Positions 1 to 6,712 of a stretch of DNA of 64,000 bases are shown here, piece by piece. A model generated the notes under the pieces. The model was not told the origin of the DNA. It worked only from the letters and a program-made list of their open reading frames with translations, and did no database searches. The translations under genes were made by a program, and so were the position numbers. The DNA is from Microbacterium sp. RURRCA19A (GTDB lineage: Bacteria > Actinomycetota > Actinomycetes > Actinomycetales > Microbacteriaceae). The DNA is taken from positions 186,001 to 250,000 of the forward strand of contig NZ_FTNQ01000003.1 in assembly GCF_900156455.1 (NCBI RefSeq). The letters run 5' to 3'. Each line of letters opens with the position of its first letter. Within the stretch, counting starts at the first letter, position 1.

Positions 1-53
1 TGGCGCGAGTCAGCCTGAAGGAACAAGGGCCGGAGCGGCCCGACAACGGCTGA
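1..53 (+). CDS. C-terminal end of an unidentified protein (partial)
   Basis: The first bases can be read as the last 16 codons of a plus-strand gene (reading from base 3, stop TGA at 51-53). 13 of the 16 codons end in G or C, unlike the other two plus frames, and a strong hairpin follows directly. The tail is charged and carries no recognisable motif, so the function cannot be given. A second frame ends at base 18, so the frame choice is not certain. Confidence 0.35.
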   Translation, partial: ARVSLKEQGPERPDNG

Positions 54-63
54 TACCCCGATA

Positions 64-102
64 GAAGGGCGTGATCGGACCTCAGGTCCGGTCACGCCCT
101 TC
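64..102 (+). terminator. hairpin terminator of the upstream gene
   Basis: An 11-bp arm (GAAGGGCGTGA) at 64-74 pairs with its complement at 92-102, and an inner CGGAC/GTCCG stem closes the loop. It sits 10 bases after the stop codon of the partial gene and upstream of the convergent aldo/keto reductase. There is no real U-tract, which is usual for GC-rich actinobacteria. Confidence 0.55.
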
Positions 103-203
103 GTCTCGGCCCCCGATCGACGCGATCCCGCGGTGCCGAGCGCACTCCCTCAGCGGCGCACGATTCGGATGTGGCAGATCGGTCGCCGCTGGGGCTCTCG
201 GTG

Positions 204-1139
204 TCACGTCGAGGTGACGATGCCGCCGGTGGGCGCGATCTCGTTGATGACGATCAGGTCTTCCCGGGTGAGTGCGAGGTGAGCTGCAGCGATGTTCTCC
301 GCAACACGGTCGGGGTTTCGCGACCCGGGGATGGGGACGATGTACTCCTTCTGTGCGAGCAGCCACGCGATGGAGAGCTGCGACAGGGTCGCACCCTTCG
401 TGCGGGCAATCTCGGTCAGCCGTTCGACGATCTCGAGGTTGCGGTCGTACACGTCTGGCGCCCACCACGGGATGCGCTGGCGGAAGTCGTCGGTGTCGTA
501 CTCCGCGCGCGGCTTGACGGCACCGCTGAGGAACCCGCGCGCGAGCGGGGAGTAGGCGACCAGACCGATCCCGAGTTCTTCGAGCACCGGGAAGAGGGCT
601 TCGACCCGGCGTTCGAAGATCGAGTACTCGGCCTGCAGCACAGTGATGGGATGCACCGCGTGCGCTCGACGGATGCTCTCCTCGTCTGTGTTCGAGAGGC
701 CGAGATACTTCACCTTCCCGGCCTGCACGTATTCGGCCATCACTCCCACGACGTCTTCGATCCGGACGTTCGGATCCTTGACGTGCTGGTACAACACGTC
801 GATCGTGTCGACACCGAGGCGGGCCAGGCTGCCGTCGACGACTTCACGCACATGCCCGAGTTCCGAGTTCGGGGCGAAGTTCGGCGTGAAGCCGAACTTG
901 GTCGCAATCACGACGTCGTCGCGGATCGGTGCGAGTGCGTGACCGAGAAGTCTCTCGCCCTCGCCCCACCCGTACATCTCCGCGGTGTCGAACATCGTGA
1001 CGCCGAGTTCGTGAGCCTTGCGAATCGCGGTCGCGGATTCCGCGTCGTCGGTTGCCCCGTACCCGACCGCCGTGCCCATCGCCCCGTAGCCGATCTCGGC
1101 GACAGTCAACCCCGTGGTTCCTAGCGTGCGCATTTCCAT
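204..1139 (-). CDS. aldo/keto reductase
   Basis: Predicted cytosolic NADPH-dependent oxidoreductase of the aldo/keto reductase superfamily (TIM barrel), 311 residues, close to the usual length. The catalytic tetrad is visible: Asp51 and Tyr56 in FDTAEMYG, Lys81 in ATKFGF and His119 in YQHVKDP. The C-terminal cofactor-binding motif PIPGSRNPDRVAEN is also present. The start at 1139 is chosen because a GGAGG sits 7 bases upstream; an in-frame ATG seven codons earlier lacks such a site. The gene is divergent from a TetR-family regulator and shares a 15-bp palindrome with it, so repression by that regulator with relief by a reactive carbonyl or similar ligand is a reasonable inference. The physiological substrate is not visible from sequence. 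Confidence 0.9.
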   Translation of the reverse strand: MEMRTLGTTGLTVAEIGYGAMGTAVGYGATDDAESATAIRKAHELGVTMFDTAEMYGWGEGERLLGHALAPIRDDVVIATKFGFTPNFAPNSELGHVREVVDGSLARLGVDTIDVLYQHVKDPNVRIEDVVGVMAEYVQAGKVKYLGLSNTDEESIRRAHAVHPITVLQAEYSIFERRVEALFPVLEELGIGLVAYSPLARGFLSGAVKPRAEYDTDDFRQRIPWWAPDVYDRNLEIVERLTEIARTKGATLSQLSIAWLLAQKEYIVPIPGSRNPDRVAENIAAAHLALTREDLIVINEIAPTGGIVTST

Positions 1140-1173
1140 GATGTAACCTCCGCGTGGCACTATACGCCTAATT

Positions 1174-1188
1174 TGTCTGATTCAGACA
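1174..1188. promoter_or_regulatory. palindromic operator between AKR and TetR genes
   Basis: A perfect inverted repeat TGTCTGA-T-TCAGACA lies in the divergent intergenic region. On the minus strand a TATAGT box (1159-1164) stands downstream of it; on the plus strand TATGCT (1201-1206) lies 6 bases before the GTG of the TetR gene. The palindrome therefore overlaps or abuts both promoters, as expected for a TetR operator controlling itself and its neighbour. Confidence 0.65.
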
Positions 1189-1212
1189 CATACGGCGGAG
1201 TATGCTCGTCTT

Positions 1213-1815
1213 GTGAGTTCACCAGCAGAATCCGGGGGACGCGGCCTTCGCGAGATCGCTCGGGATGCCGTTCGATCACGGATCACCGAAGTCGCGCTCG
1301 AGCTCTTCGCAGAGCACGGGTTCGACAACGTCACGGTTGAACAGATCGCCGCCGAAGTCGGCATCTCAGCGCGGAGCTTCAACCGCTACTTCCCGACCAA
1401 AGAGGATGCCGCACTCGGCGACGCCTTCCGTTGGGGCCACGTCGTTCGCGATAATCTCGCGACACGTCCCGCGGATGAATCAGTATGGACGTCGCTCCAA
1501 GCCTCCTATGAAGCGCTCCTCGCCATCGCGCCCCGACACGTCGAGCAAGACAAGCGGTCGATGCAGGTCCTCATGAGCACATCGTCGCTCCGCGCCAAGA
1601 ACATCGAAAAGCACCTCTCCTGGGCGAATCTCCTCACGCCGGTCGTGGCCGATCGACTCCGTGGTGACGACCGTGAATACCGTGCCGCGACGATCGTGCA
1701 GGCCAGTCTCGTCTGCTTCGACATCGCCATGCAGGCCTGGGCGAAGCCCGGCGAACAGACCCCCCCTACCGAGTTCCTACGTACCGCTTTCGATCAGTTG
1801 CGCGACCTGGGGTAG
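1213..1815 (+). CDS. TetR/AcrR family transcriptional regulator
   Basis: DNA-binding repressor of 200 residues. Residues about 17-63 form the TetR helix-turn-helix: the stretch ending ALELFAEHGFDNVTVEQIA followed by the recognition segment ISARSFNRYFPTKED is typical. The C-terminal part is the variable all-helical ligand and dimerisation domain, here resembling the MftR-like C-terminal type. The GTG start at 1213 has no Shine-Dalgarno site but stands 6 bases after a TATGCT -10 box, so the mRNA is probably leaderless. It is divergent from the aldo/keto reductase gene, its likely target together with itself through the palindrome at 1174-1188. The ligand is unknown. Confidence 0.88.
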   Translation: MSSPAESGGRGLREIARDAVRSRITEVALELFAEHGFDNVTVEQIAAEVGISARSFNRYFPTKEDAALGDAFRWGHVVRDNLATRPADESVWTSLQASYEALLAIAPRHVEQDKRSMQVLMSTSSLRAKNIEKHLSWANLLTPVVADRLRGDDREYRAATIVQASLVCFDIAMQAWAKPGEQTPPTEFLRTAFDQLRDLG

Positions 1816-1907
1816 GCGGAAGCGTCTGAGGTCGACGCGAGGTGCCATCTCGGATCGGATGACGAGTCGACCGCCCCCGGTGTGAGCCGGGTGCTCTGGA
1901 ATCTCGG

Positions 1908-1945
1908 AGAAACAAACGACAGCGCCTCCCCCGAAGGGGAAGCGC
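1908..1945 (-). terminator. rho-independent terminator after tRNA-Ala
   Basis: Read on the minus strand, a GCGCTTCCCC/GGGGGAGGCGC hairpin with a TTC loop (1922-1945) is followed by the T-rich stretch TGTCGTTTGTTT. It lies about 40 bases downstream of the tRNA-Ala gene on the same strand. Confidence 0.65.
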
Positions 1946-1984
1946 CTGGCCTCTACGACGTCGTGTGTTCTCGAGAGAACGATG

Positions 1985-2060
1985 TGGTGGACCTGAGGGG
2001 ATTCGAACCCCTGACCTCCTCGATGCGAACGAGGCGCGCTACCAACTGCGCCACAGGCCC
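1985..2060 (-). tRNA. tRNA-Ala (anticodon CGC)
   Basis: The minus strand folds as a complete 76-nt cloverleaf including an encoded CCA end. The anticodon stem CCTCG/CGAGG encloses the loop TTCGCAT, giving anticodon CGC (codon GCG). The T-arm contains GGTTCGAATCC, the D-arm has AGTTGGTAG, and the acceptor stem GGGCCTG/CAGGTCC has one G-T pair. A terminator follows. Confidence 0.95.
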
Positions 2061-2138
2061 GGACAACTCCACAACACTATCACGCACCCCTGGCTCCGAC
2101 CGACCCGGGCGACCTCCCGGGCGTGCCGCGCCGAGCGC

Positions 2139-3185
2139 CTACTGACCCGATGCCCGGCGCTCGAGGAGACGGCGCACGTGGCCCTCGATCTCGGCGTCGT
2201 CGACGTAGCCCATCGACGCGTAGGGCGACGCGGCAGCGGGACGGGCGACCTCGATCGGTGTCGGCGCCTGCGCCTCGGCGATCTCGCGCGCGACCTGCTC
2301 GCGGGCCGCGGTGCGCAGCGCCTCACGGGCGAGCTGCTCGTCGACGACCGCCGCTGCGCGTGAGCCGGCCGAGGCGACCAGCGGGCGCGGAAGCTCCCGC
2401 GGAGTCCATGTCGGTCGGCCCGCGGGGACGGCCGCAGCGAAGTCCTGGACGGCGACCGCCGGACGCGCGACGGGAACCGCGACCGGCCGAGCCGTCGCCC
2501 GTGCTGCGACGCGGGACAACCGCTGCAACACCACGAGGGCGAGCACGACAGCCGCTCCCCCGACGATCAACAACACCGGAGGCGCCCCGAAGAACACCTG
2601 GATGCCGCCGGCTACCACGGCCGCGAGGCCCAGTGCCGCGAACACCGTGGTCGCCAAGCGGAAACGACGACGCGCACGAGCGCGTCGGAGCTCGGGTCGG
2701 GCGACGGCGGCGGCACGTTCCGCATGTGCACGCTCGATGGCCGCGGCCTGCTCGGCGCGCGTCTTCTCCAGGGCTGCGGCCCGCTCGGCCTTGGCGACCT
2801 CGACCGCAGCCGCGCGCTCGGCACGGGCCAGTTCGACGGCGGCAGCACGCTGCTCCTTCACGAGATCGCGGTCGCGAGCGGCCTCCAGGCGCGCGACCTC
2901 GAGCCGGGCCTTCGCCTCGGCGAGATCGGTCTGGGCCTTCTGCGCCTGCACTTGGCGCGCGATCTTCTGCTGTTGGTGGGCGGTGCGGGCCGTGAGCTCG
3001 AGGTGCACTTCGCGGGGCGTCTCCGCCGTCTCCGCGAGAACACGGAGCGCCTGGTTCAGTCGAACCGCGTTGCGCTCCGCCGACGTGAAACGGTGCCGGC
3101 TCTGCCACGACGGCAGCAGGTACACCAACCACAGCGCGACCGCGACGAAGACGATCACCCCGCCGCCGAGAACCTGTCCACCCAT
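2139..3185 (-). CDS. membrane protein with hendecad coiled coil
   Basis: Hypothetical protein of 348 residues. Visible order: a membrane segment at about 8-25, a long charged helical region (about 36-165), a basic stretch, two further membrane segments (about 175-197 and 203-221), an Ala/Pro-rich linker and a conserved-looking acidic end near YVDDAEIEGHVRRLLERR. Residues 112-165 are five tandem 11-residue repeats of the form ERAAAVExxxA, which should form a right-handed or straight coiled coil. I chose the ATG at 3185 because the hydrophobic N-terminus begins there; the 13 codons upstream look non-coding. No enzymatic motif is seen. Similar proteins are often labelled large exoprotein, but nothing here supports that name. 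Confidence 0.75.
   Translation of the reverse strand: MGGQVLGGGVIVFVAVALWLVYLLPSWQSRHRFTSAERNAVRLNQALRVLAETAETPREVHLELTARTAHQQQKIARQVQAQKAQTDLAEAKARLEVARLEAARDRDLVKEQRAAAVELARAERAAAVEVAKAERAAALEKTRAEQAAAIERAHAERAAAVARPELRRARARRRFRLATTVFAALGLAAVVAGGIQVFFGAPPVLLIVGGAAVVLALVVLQRLSRVAARATARPVAVPVARPAVAVQDFAAAVPAGRPTWTPRELPRPLVASAGSRAAAVVDEQLAREALRTAAREQVAREIAEAQAPTPIEVARPAAASPYASMGYVDDAEIEGHVRRLLERRASGQ
2691..2852 (-). repeat. imperfect 33-bp tandem repeats (hendecad coding)
   Basis: About five 33-bp units encode the 11-residue repeats of the coiled-coil membrane protein (consensus ERAAAVExxxA). The units are diverged at DNA level, so they have probably been kept by selection on the protein rather than by recent duplication. 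Confidence 0.6.
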
Positions 3186-3363
3186 GGCATAACGGTAGGT
3201 CACGACGAGGTCACACCTCGGCATCCCTCCGCGTGTCGCACCGTGTGATAACGAGACTTCATTCGCCCGACGAGCCCACGGCAGCGCGACGCCGTTTCGT
3301 CAGGCGGGTGCAGTCCCGGCGTCAGGCACCACCGGGACCACGGCGCCCGGACCTCGCGGATCG

Positions 3364-3987
3364 CTACAGCCGGTCGGACGGAGGGACGACGGCCGCGTCG
3401 GGCGGCACCTGACCACGCTCCCAGCGGTCCAGGACGCCGTGCGGAACCTCCTCGCGCACGAGCGCGAAGGCGTAGTGGTCGCGCCAATCGCCGTCGATGT
3501 GGATGTACCGGCGCCGCAGTCCCTCGTAACGGAATCCGAGCTTCTCGACCACGCGCAGGCTCGCGTGATTCTCCGGCCGGATGCAGATCTCGACCCGGTG
3601 CAGATTCAGCTCGGTGAAGCACACGTCGGTCGCCAGAGCGACGCTGATCGTCGTGATGTTGCGACCGGCGAATTCCTCGGCGACCCAGTAGCCGATCGTC
3701 GCCGACGCCAGCGACCCGCGCGAGACCCCCCACACGTTCAGCTGGCCGGCGACCTCGTCGTCCCACTCCATGACGAAGGGGACGCCGAGGCCGTCGCGAT
3801 ACTGCTGCAGCAGACGCCGAATGCCCAGTCGCATGTCGAACGAGACAGGCCCGTCAGGGCTCGTCGCCTCCCACGGCCGCAGCCAGGAGCGGTTGTCGAT
3901 CAGCTGCTGCTGGAGGACGCGCGCGTCACGGTTGCGAATGAGACGGACCGACACCTCGCCGTGCCGTCGTGGGACGGAGAGATCCAT
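3364..3987 (-). CDS. GNAT family N-acetyltransferase (RimJ/RimL-like)
   Basis: Predicted acetyl-CoA-dependent N-acetyltransferase, 207 residues, cytosolic. The order of motifs fits the RimJ/RimL branch: an N-terminal segment with LIDNRSWLRPWEATSP, the GYWVAEEFAGRNITT acetyl-CoA-binding region, ELNLHRVEICIRPENHASLRVVEKLGF, and a final YIHIDGDWRDHYAFALV strand. The substrate may be a ribosomal protein N-terminus, but that is only a family-level guess. The ATG at 3987 is preferred over one 15 codons upstream, which would overlap the end of galU. The gene follows galU on the same strand with a 14-base gap and is probably co-transcribed with it. Confidence 0.88.
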   Translation of the reverse strand: MDLSVPRRHGEVSVRLIRNRDARVLQQQLIDNRSWLRPWEATSPDGPVSFDMRLGIRRLLQQYRDGLGVPFVMEWDDEVAGQLNVWGVSRGSLASATIGYWVAEEFAGRNITTISVALATDVCFTELNLHRVEICIRPENHASLRVVEKLGFRYEGLRRRYIHIDGDWRDHYAFALVREEVPHGVLDRWERGQVPPDAAVVPPSDRL

Positions 3988-4001
3988 GGCATCCCGTCGG
4001 G

Positions 4002-4898
4002 TCAGAGACCCGCCGCGAACTCCTTGAACCACGGACGCAGGGCCGGGCCCAGGTCTTCGCGGTCGGAGGCGAGCTGGACGATCGCCTTGATGTAGTCGAC
4101 GCGGTCACCGGTGTCGTAACGACGTCCGCGGAACACGACGCCGTACACGCCGCCACCGTCGCCGCCGCCGTTCGCGAGCTCTTCGAGTGCGTCGGTCAGC
4201 TGGATCTCGCCGCCCTTGCCGGGCTCGGTGTGCTCGAGGATGTCGAACACGTCGGGGCCGAGGACGTAGCGGCCGATGATGGCGAGGTTGGAGGGGGCGT
4301 CCTCCGCCTTGGGCTTCTCGACCAGCTGGGTGACCTTGACGACGCCGTCGTCTTCGGTGGGCTCGACCGCGGCGACGCCGTACAGGTGGATGTGCGCGGG
4401 GTCGACCTCCATCAGGGCGATGACCGTCGCGTTGCGCTTGGTGTACTCGGCGAGCATCTGCTCGAGCAGCGGGTCGCGCTCGTCGATGAGGTCGTCGCCG
4501 AGGAGGACCGCGAAGGGGTGGTCGCCGACGTGGCTGCGGGCACGGAGCACCGCGTGTCCGAGGCCCTTCGGCTCGCCCTGACGCACCATGTGGACGTCGG
4601 CGAGGTCGGACGAGTGCTCGACCTTGGCGAGCTTGTCGTGGTCGCCCTTCTCGCGCAGCTTCGTCTCGAGCTCGGGCATCGAGTCGAAGTGGTTGGCGAT
4701 GTTGTTCTTGTTGCGACCGATGATGATCAGTACGTCAGTGATGCCCGCCGCGGTCGCCTCTTCGACGACGTACTGGATGGCGGGCTTGTCGACGACCGGA
4801 AGCATCTCCTTCGGCATCGCCTTGGTGGCAGGAAGGAAGCGAGTACCGAGTCCAGCGGCCGGGATCACGGCCTTGAAGGGCTTGTTAGGCATGGGCAT
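4002..4898 (-). CDS. galU: UTP--glucose-1-phosphate uridylyltransferase
   Basis: Makes UDP-glucose from UTP and glucose-1-phosphate for cell-envelope polysaccharides and galactose metabolism. The 298 residues match bacterial GalU. The nucleotide-binding signature GLGTRFLPATKAMPKEMLPV lies near the N-terminus, followed by DKPAIQYVVEEA and, further on, FAVLLGDDLIDE and VEKPKAEDAPSNLAIIGRY. An in-frame ATG two codons downstream is an alternative start. It is divergent from the 5-formyl-THF cyclo-ligase gene with only 60 bases between them, and upstream of a GNAT gene on its own strand. Confidence 0.97.
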   Translation of the reverse strand: MPMPNKPFKAVIPAAGLGTRFLPATKAMPKEMLPVVDKPAIQYVVEEATAAGITDVLIIIGRNKNNIANHFDSMPELETKLREKGDHDKLAKVEHSSDLADVHMVRQGEPKGLGHAVLRARSHVGDHPFAVLLGDDLIDERDPLLEQMLAEYTKRNATVIALMEVDPAHIHLYGVAAVEPTEDDGVVKVTQLVEKPKAEDAPSNLAIIGRYVLGPDVFDILEHTEPGKGGEIQLTDALEELANGGGDGGGVYGVVFRGRRYDTGDRVDYIKAIVQLASDREDLGPALRPWFKEFAAGL

Positions 4899-4958
4899 AC
4901 CCTACTGGTGCCATGCGACAGCGCTGTTACCGATTGCGCACGCACGTACACTTACTGC

Positions 4959-5555
4959 ATGCCCGACAGCATCGAGCAGGCCAAGCGCGCGCTGCGCGCG
5001 GATCTGCGCGAACGACGCCAGACCGTCTCCGCCCACGGGCGGGAGATCGCCGAAGCCGGCGTCAAGGAGCAGCTCGACGCCCTCGTCGAGCGGCTGGGCG
5101 CGCGGAGCATCTCGTGCTTCCTGTCCACGACGACCGAACCCGGGACGCACGCCTTCGTCGCCGACGCGGTGGCGCGTGGCATCCGGGTGCTTCTTCCCAT
5201 CACCCGCGAGGACGGGTTGCTCGACTGGGCGGTGGCCACTCCGGATGCCGAGATCGCGGAGGGACTCTTCGGCCTCCCCGAGCCGGTCGGCGACGTACTC
5301 GGCCCGATCGCCGTGAACGACGTCGACCTGCTGGTCATCCCCGCGGCAGCCGTCGACCGACACGGGATGCGCCTCGGCTGGGGCCGCGGCTACTTCGACA
5401 AGACCATCGGATCGATGGAGAAGTGCCCGCCGGTGTACGCCGTCATCTTCGATTCCGAGTTCGTCGACGACGTGCCGCGCGACGTGCACGACCAGCCCGT
5501 CTCCGGCATCGTGACTCCCACGCGCACGGTCGCGATCGACCGCTCCGCAGCCTGA
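4959..5555 (+). CDS. 5-formyltetrahydrofolate cyclo-ligase
   Basis: ATP-dependent conversion of 5-formyl-THF to 5,10-methenyl-THF, a folate salvage step in the cytosol. The 198-residue protein has the N-terminal basic helix with KRALRADLRERRQ, the FLSTTTEPGTHAF region, and the C-terminal hallmark GMRLGWGRGYFDKTI that binds ATP and substrate. The ATG at 4959 lies 6 bases after a TACACT box (4947-4952), with no Shine-Dalgarno site, so translation is probably leaderless. A much longer in-frame reading upstream only runs antisense through galU and is not used. The next gene, an FmdB-type zinc ribbon, follows after 18 bases, a pairing common in actinobacteria. Confidence 0.95.
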   Translation: MPDSIEQAKRALRADLRERRQTVSAHGREIAEAGVKEQLDALVERLGARSISCFLSTTTEPGTHAFVADAVARGIRVLLPITREDGLLDWAVATPDAEIAEGLFGLPEPVGDVLGPIAVNDVDLLVIPAAAVDRHGMRLGWGRGYFDKTIGSMEKCPPVYAVIFDSEFVDDVPRDVHDQPVSGIVTPTRTVAIDRSAA

Positions 5556-5573
5556 ACACCCGAAGGAACGCCA

Positions 5574-5852
5574 ATGCCCACCTACGCCTATGCCTGCAAG
5601 CAGTGCGGTCACCGCTTCGACGCGGTCCAGTCCTTCTCGGACGCCGCGCTGACCGAATGCCCCGAATGCGGCGGGGAGCTGCGCAAGCAGTACGGCTCGA
5701 TCGGCGTGACGTTCAACGGCTCGGGCTTCTACCGCACGGACTCGCGCGGGTCGAATGGGGCGTCCTCCGGCGCGGCATCCGGTTCGTCGAGCGGATCTTC
5801 GACATCATCGTCGTCGGAGTCGACGAAGACCGCGTCCACCCCGGCATCCTGA
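5574..5852 (+). CDS. FmdB-type zinc ribbon protein
   Basis: Small 92-residue protein with an N-terminal FmdB/putative regulatory zinc ribbon: MPTYAYACKQCG with Cys8 and Cys11, then ECPECGG with Cys29 and Cys32, forming one zinc site. The middle keeps the family segment around ITFNGSGFYRTD (here VTFNGSGFYRTDSR), and the last 30 residues are a disordered Ser/Thr tail. A good ribosome site (GAAGGAA) precedes the ATG. It sits between the cyclo-ligase and mscL genes on the same strand, in a likely operon. The molecular role of this family is not established; binding of nucleic acid or protein is possible. Confidence 0.9.
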   Translation: MPTYAYACKQCGHRFDAVQSFSDAALTECPECGGELRKQYGSIGVTFNGSGFYRTDSRGSNGASSGAASGSSSGSSTSSSSESTKTASTPAS

Positions 5853-5894
5853 CCTTCGCCGAATCCTGCGACGCGGCGGAAAGGGAGCCACGTC

Positions 5895-6311
5895 ATGATC
5901 CAGGGATTCAAGGAGTTCATCCTCCGCGGGAATGTGATCGACCTCGCGGTCGCGGTCGTCATCGGTGCCGCCTTCACCGCAGTGGTCAACGCCATCGTCA
6001 GTGCCATCATCAACCCGCTGGTCGAGATCTTCTACGTGCCGGATGAGAACGGTCAGCTCGGACCGAGCATCACCGGACTCTACGGTCAGACGGTCACCTT
6101 CCCCCTCGGCACCCTCATCACCGCCGTGATCAGCTTCTTCGCCGTCGCGCTGGTCGTGTACTTCGTCTTCGTCTTCCCGATGAACCGCTGGAAGGCGCGC
6201 GCCGCCGCCCGCGCGGGCGTGGTCGAGAAGGCCGACGAGCCCAAGCTCCCCACCGAGCAGGAACTGCTCGTGCAGATCCGCGACCTGCTGGAGCGCCAGC
6301 CGCGCGGCTGA
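5895..6311 (+). CDS. mscL: large-conductance mechanosensitive channel MscL
   Basis: Pentameric inner-membrane channel that opens under membrane tension during osmotic down-shock. The 138 residues match the family length. The N-terminal amphipathic helix plus first membrane helix reads FKEFILRGNVIDLAVAVVIG, with the conserved pore-lining AVVIGAAF segment. A periplasmic loop and a second membrane helix at about 75-98 follow, then a charged cytoplasmic helix ending in EQELLVQIRDLLE. The ATG is preceded by GGAAAGGGAG. It is the last gene of the cyclo-ligase/FmdB/mscL run, and a large inverted repeat follows that may end transcription. Confidence 0.97.
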   Translation: MIQGFKEFILRGNVIDLAVAVVIGAAFTAVVNAIVSAIINPLVEIFYVPDENGQLGPSITGLYGQTVTFPLGTLITAVISFFAVALVVYFVFVFPMNRWKARAAARAGVVEKADEPKLPTEQELLVQIRDLLERQPRG

Positions 6312-6326
6312 GCCGGCACACCCCAC

Positions 6327-6393
6327 CGAGAAACGCTTCTCGCGGCGGGAAACGGCACGACACGCCGTTTCCCGCCGCGGGAGGCGTTTCTCG
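6327..6393. repeat. large inverted repeat after mscL
   Basis: Two 29-base arms (6327-6355 and 6365-6393) are complementary except for two positions and are separated by 9 bases. The sequence is built from GAGAAACGC and GCGGCGGGAAACGG blocks. Complementarity continues outward as GGCACAC/GTGTGCC with a small bulge. It lies between convergent genes (mscL and the small protein of the helicase pair) and lacks a U-tract. It may serve as a bidirectional terminator, or it may be one copy of a dispersed palindromic element. Confidence 0.7.
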
Positions 6394-6475
6394 CGTGTGC
6401 CGCAGCGGCATCCACCCGCACCCGTGCCGGGAGCGCAGCTGTGCCGGGAGCGCGTCGGATCCTCCCGCGCGGGCG

Positions 6476-6712
6476 TCAGTAGTGCGGGGGGATGTCGCGC
6501 AGGAGCTGCGCGTCATTGGGACCGGATGCCGCGGGGGCCGAGGGGCGCTCCCGGGTGCGGTCGTCCGCGGGAGCCGGTTCCGCGCTCGTCCCCGGCGCCG
6601 GGAGCAGGCGCGCACGCCGCGCGCCGCGGACCCGGACGATGGGCTGACGCTCGCCCGCGGGGGCCGCGGCGTCGGGTTCGGTGGCATCCGGGGTCGGGGC
6701 CACCGCGCTCAT
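6476..6712 (-). CDS. small Ala/Pro-rich protein coupled to the helicase gene
   Basis: A 78-residue hypothetical protein whose ATG overlaps the stop codon of the large helicase-like gene by four bases (ATGA), which implies translational coupling. Most of the chain is low-complexity Ala/Pro/Arg sequence, but the end is a distinct segment, NDAQLLRDIPPHY, that looks like a short conserved motif. No domain is recognised. Tight coupling suggests that it acts with the helicase-nuclease protein, but this is inference. Confidence 0.6.
   Translation of the reverse strand: MSAVAPTPDATEPDAAAPAGERQPIVRVRGARRARLLPAPGTSAEPAPADDRTRERPSAPAASGPNDAQLLRDIPPHY

Noticed and set aside
3969-4958. Upstream in-frame extension of the cyclo-ligase gene
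   Set aside because: The extension runs antisense through galU and has no homologous features; the cyclo-ligase fold begins at 4959 just after a -10 box.
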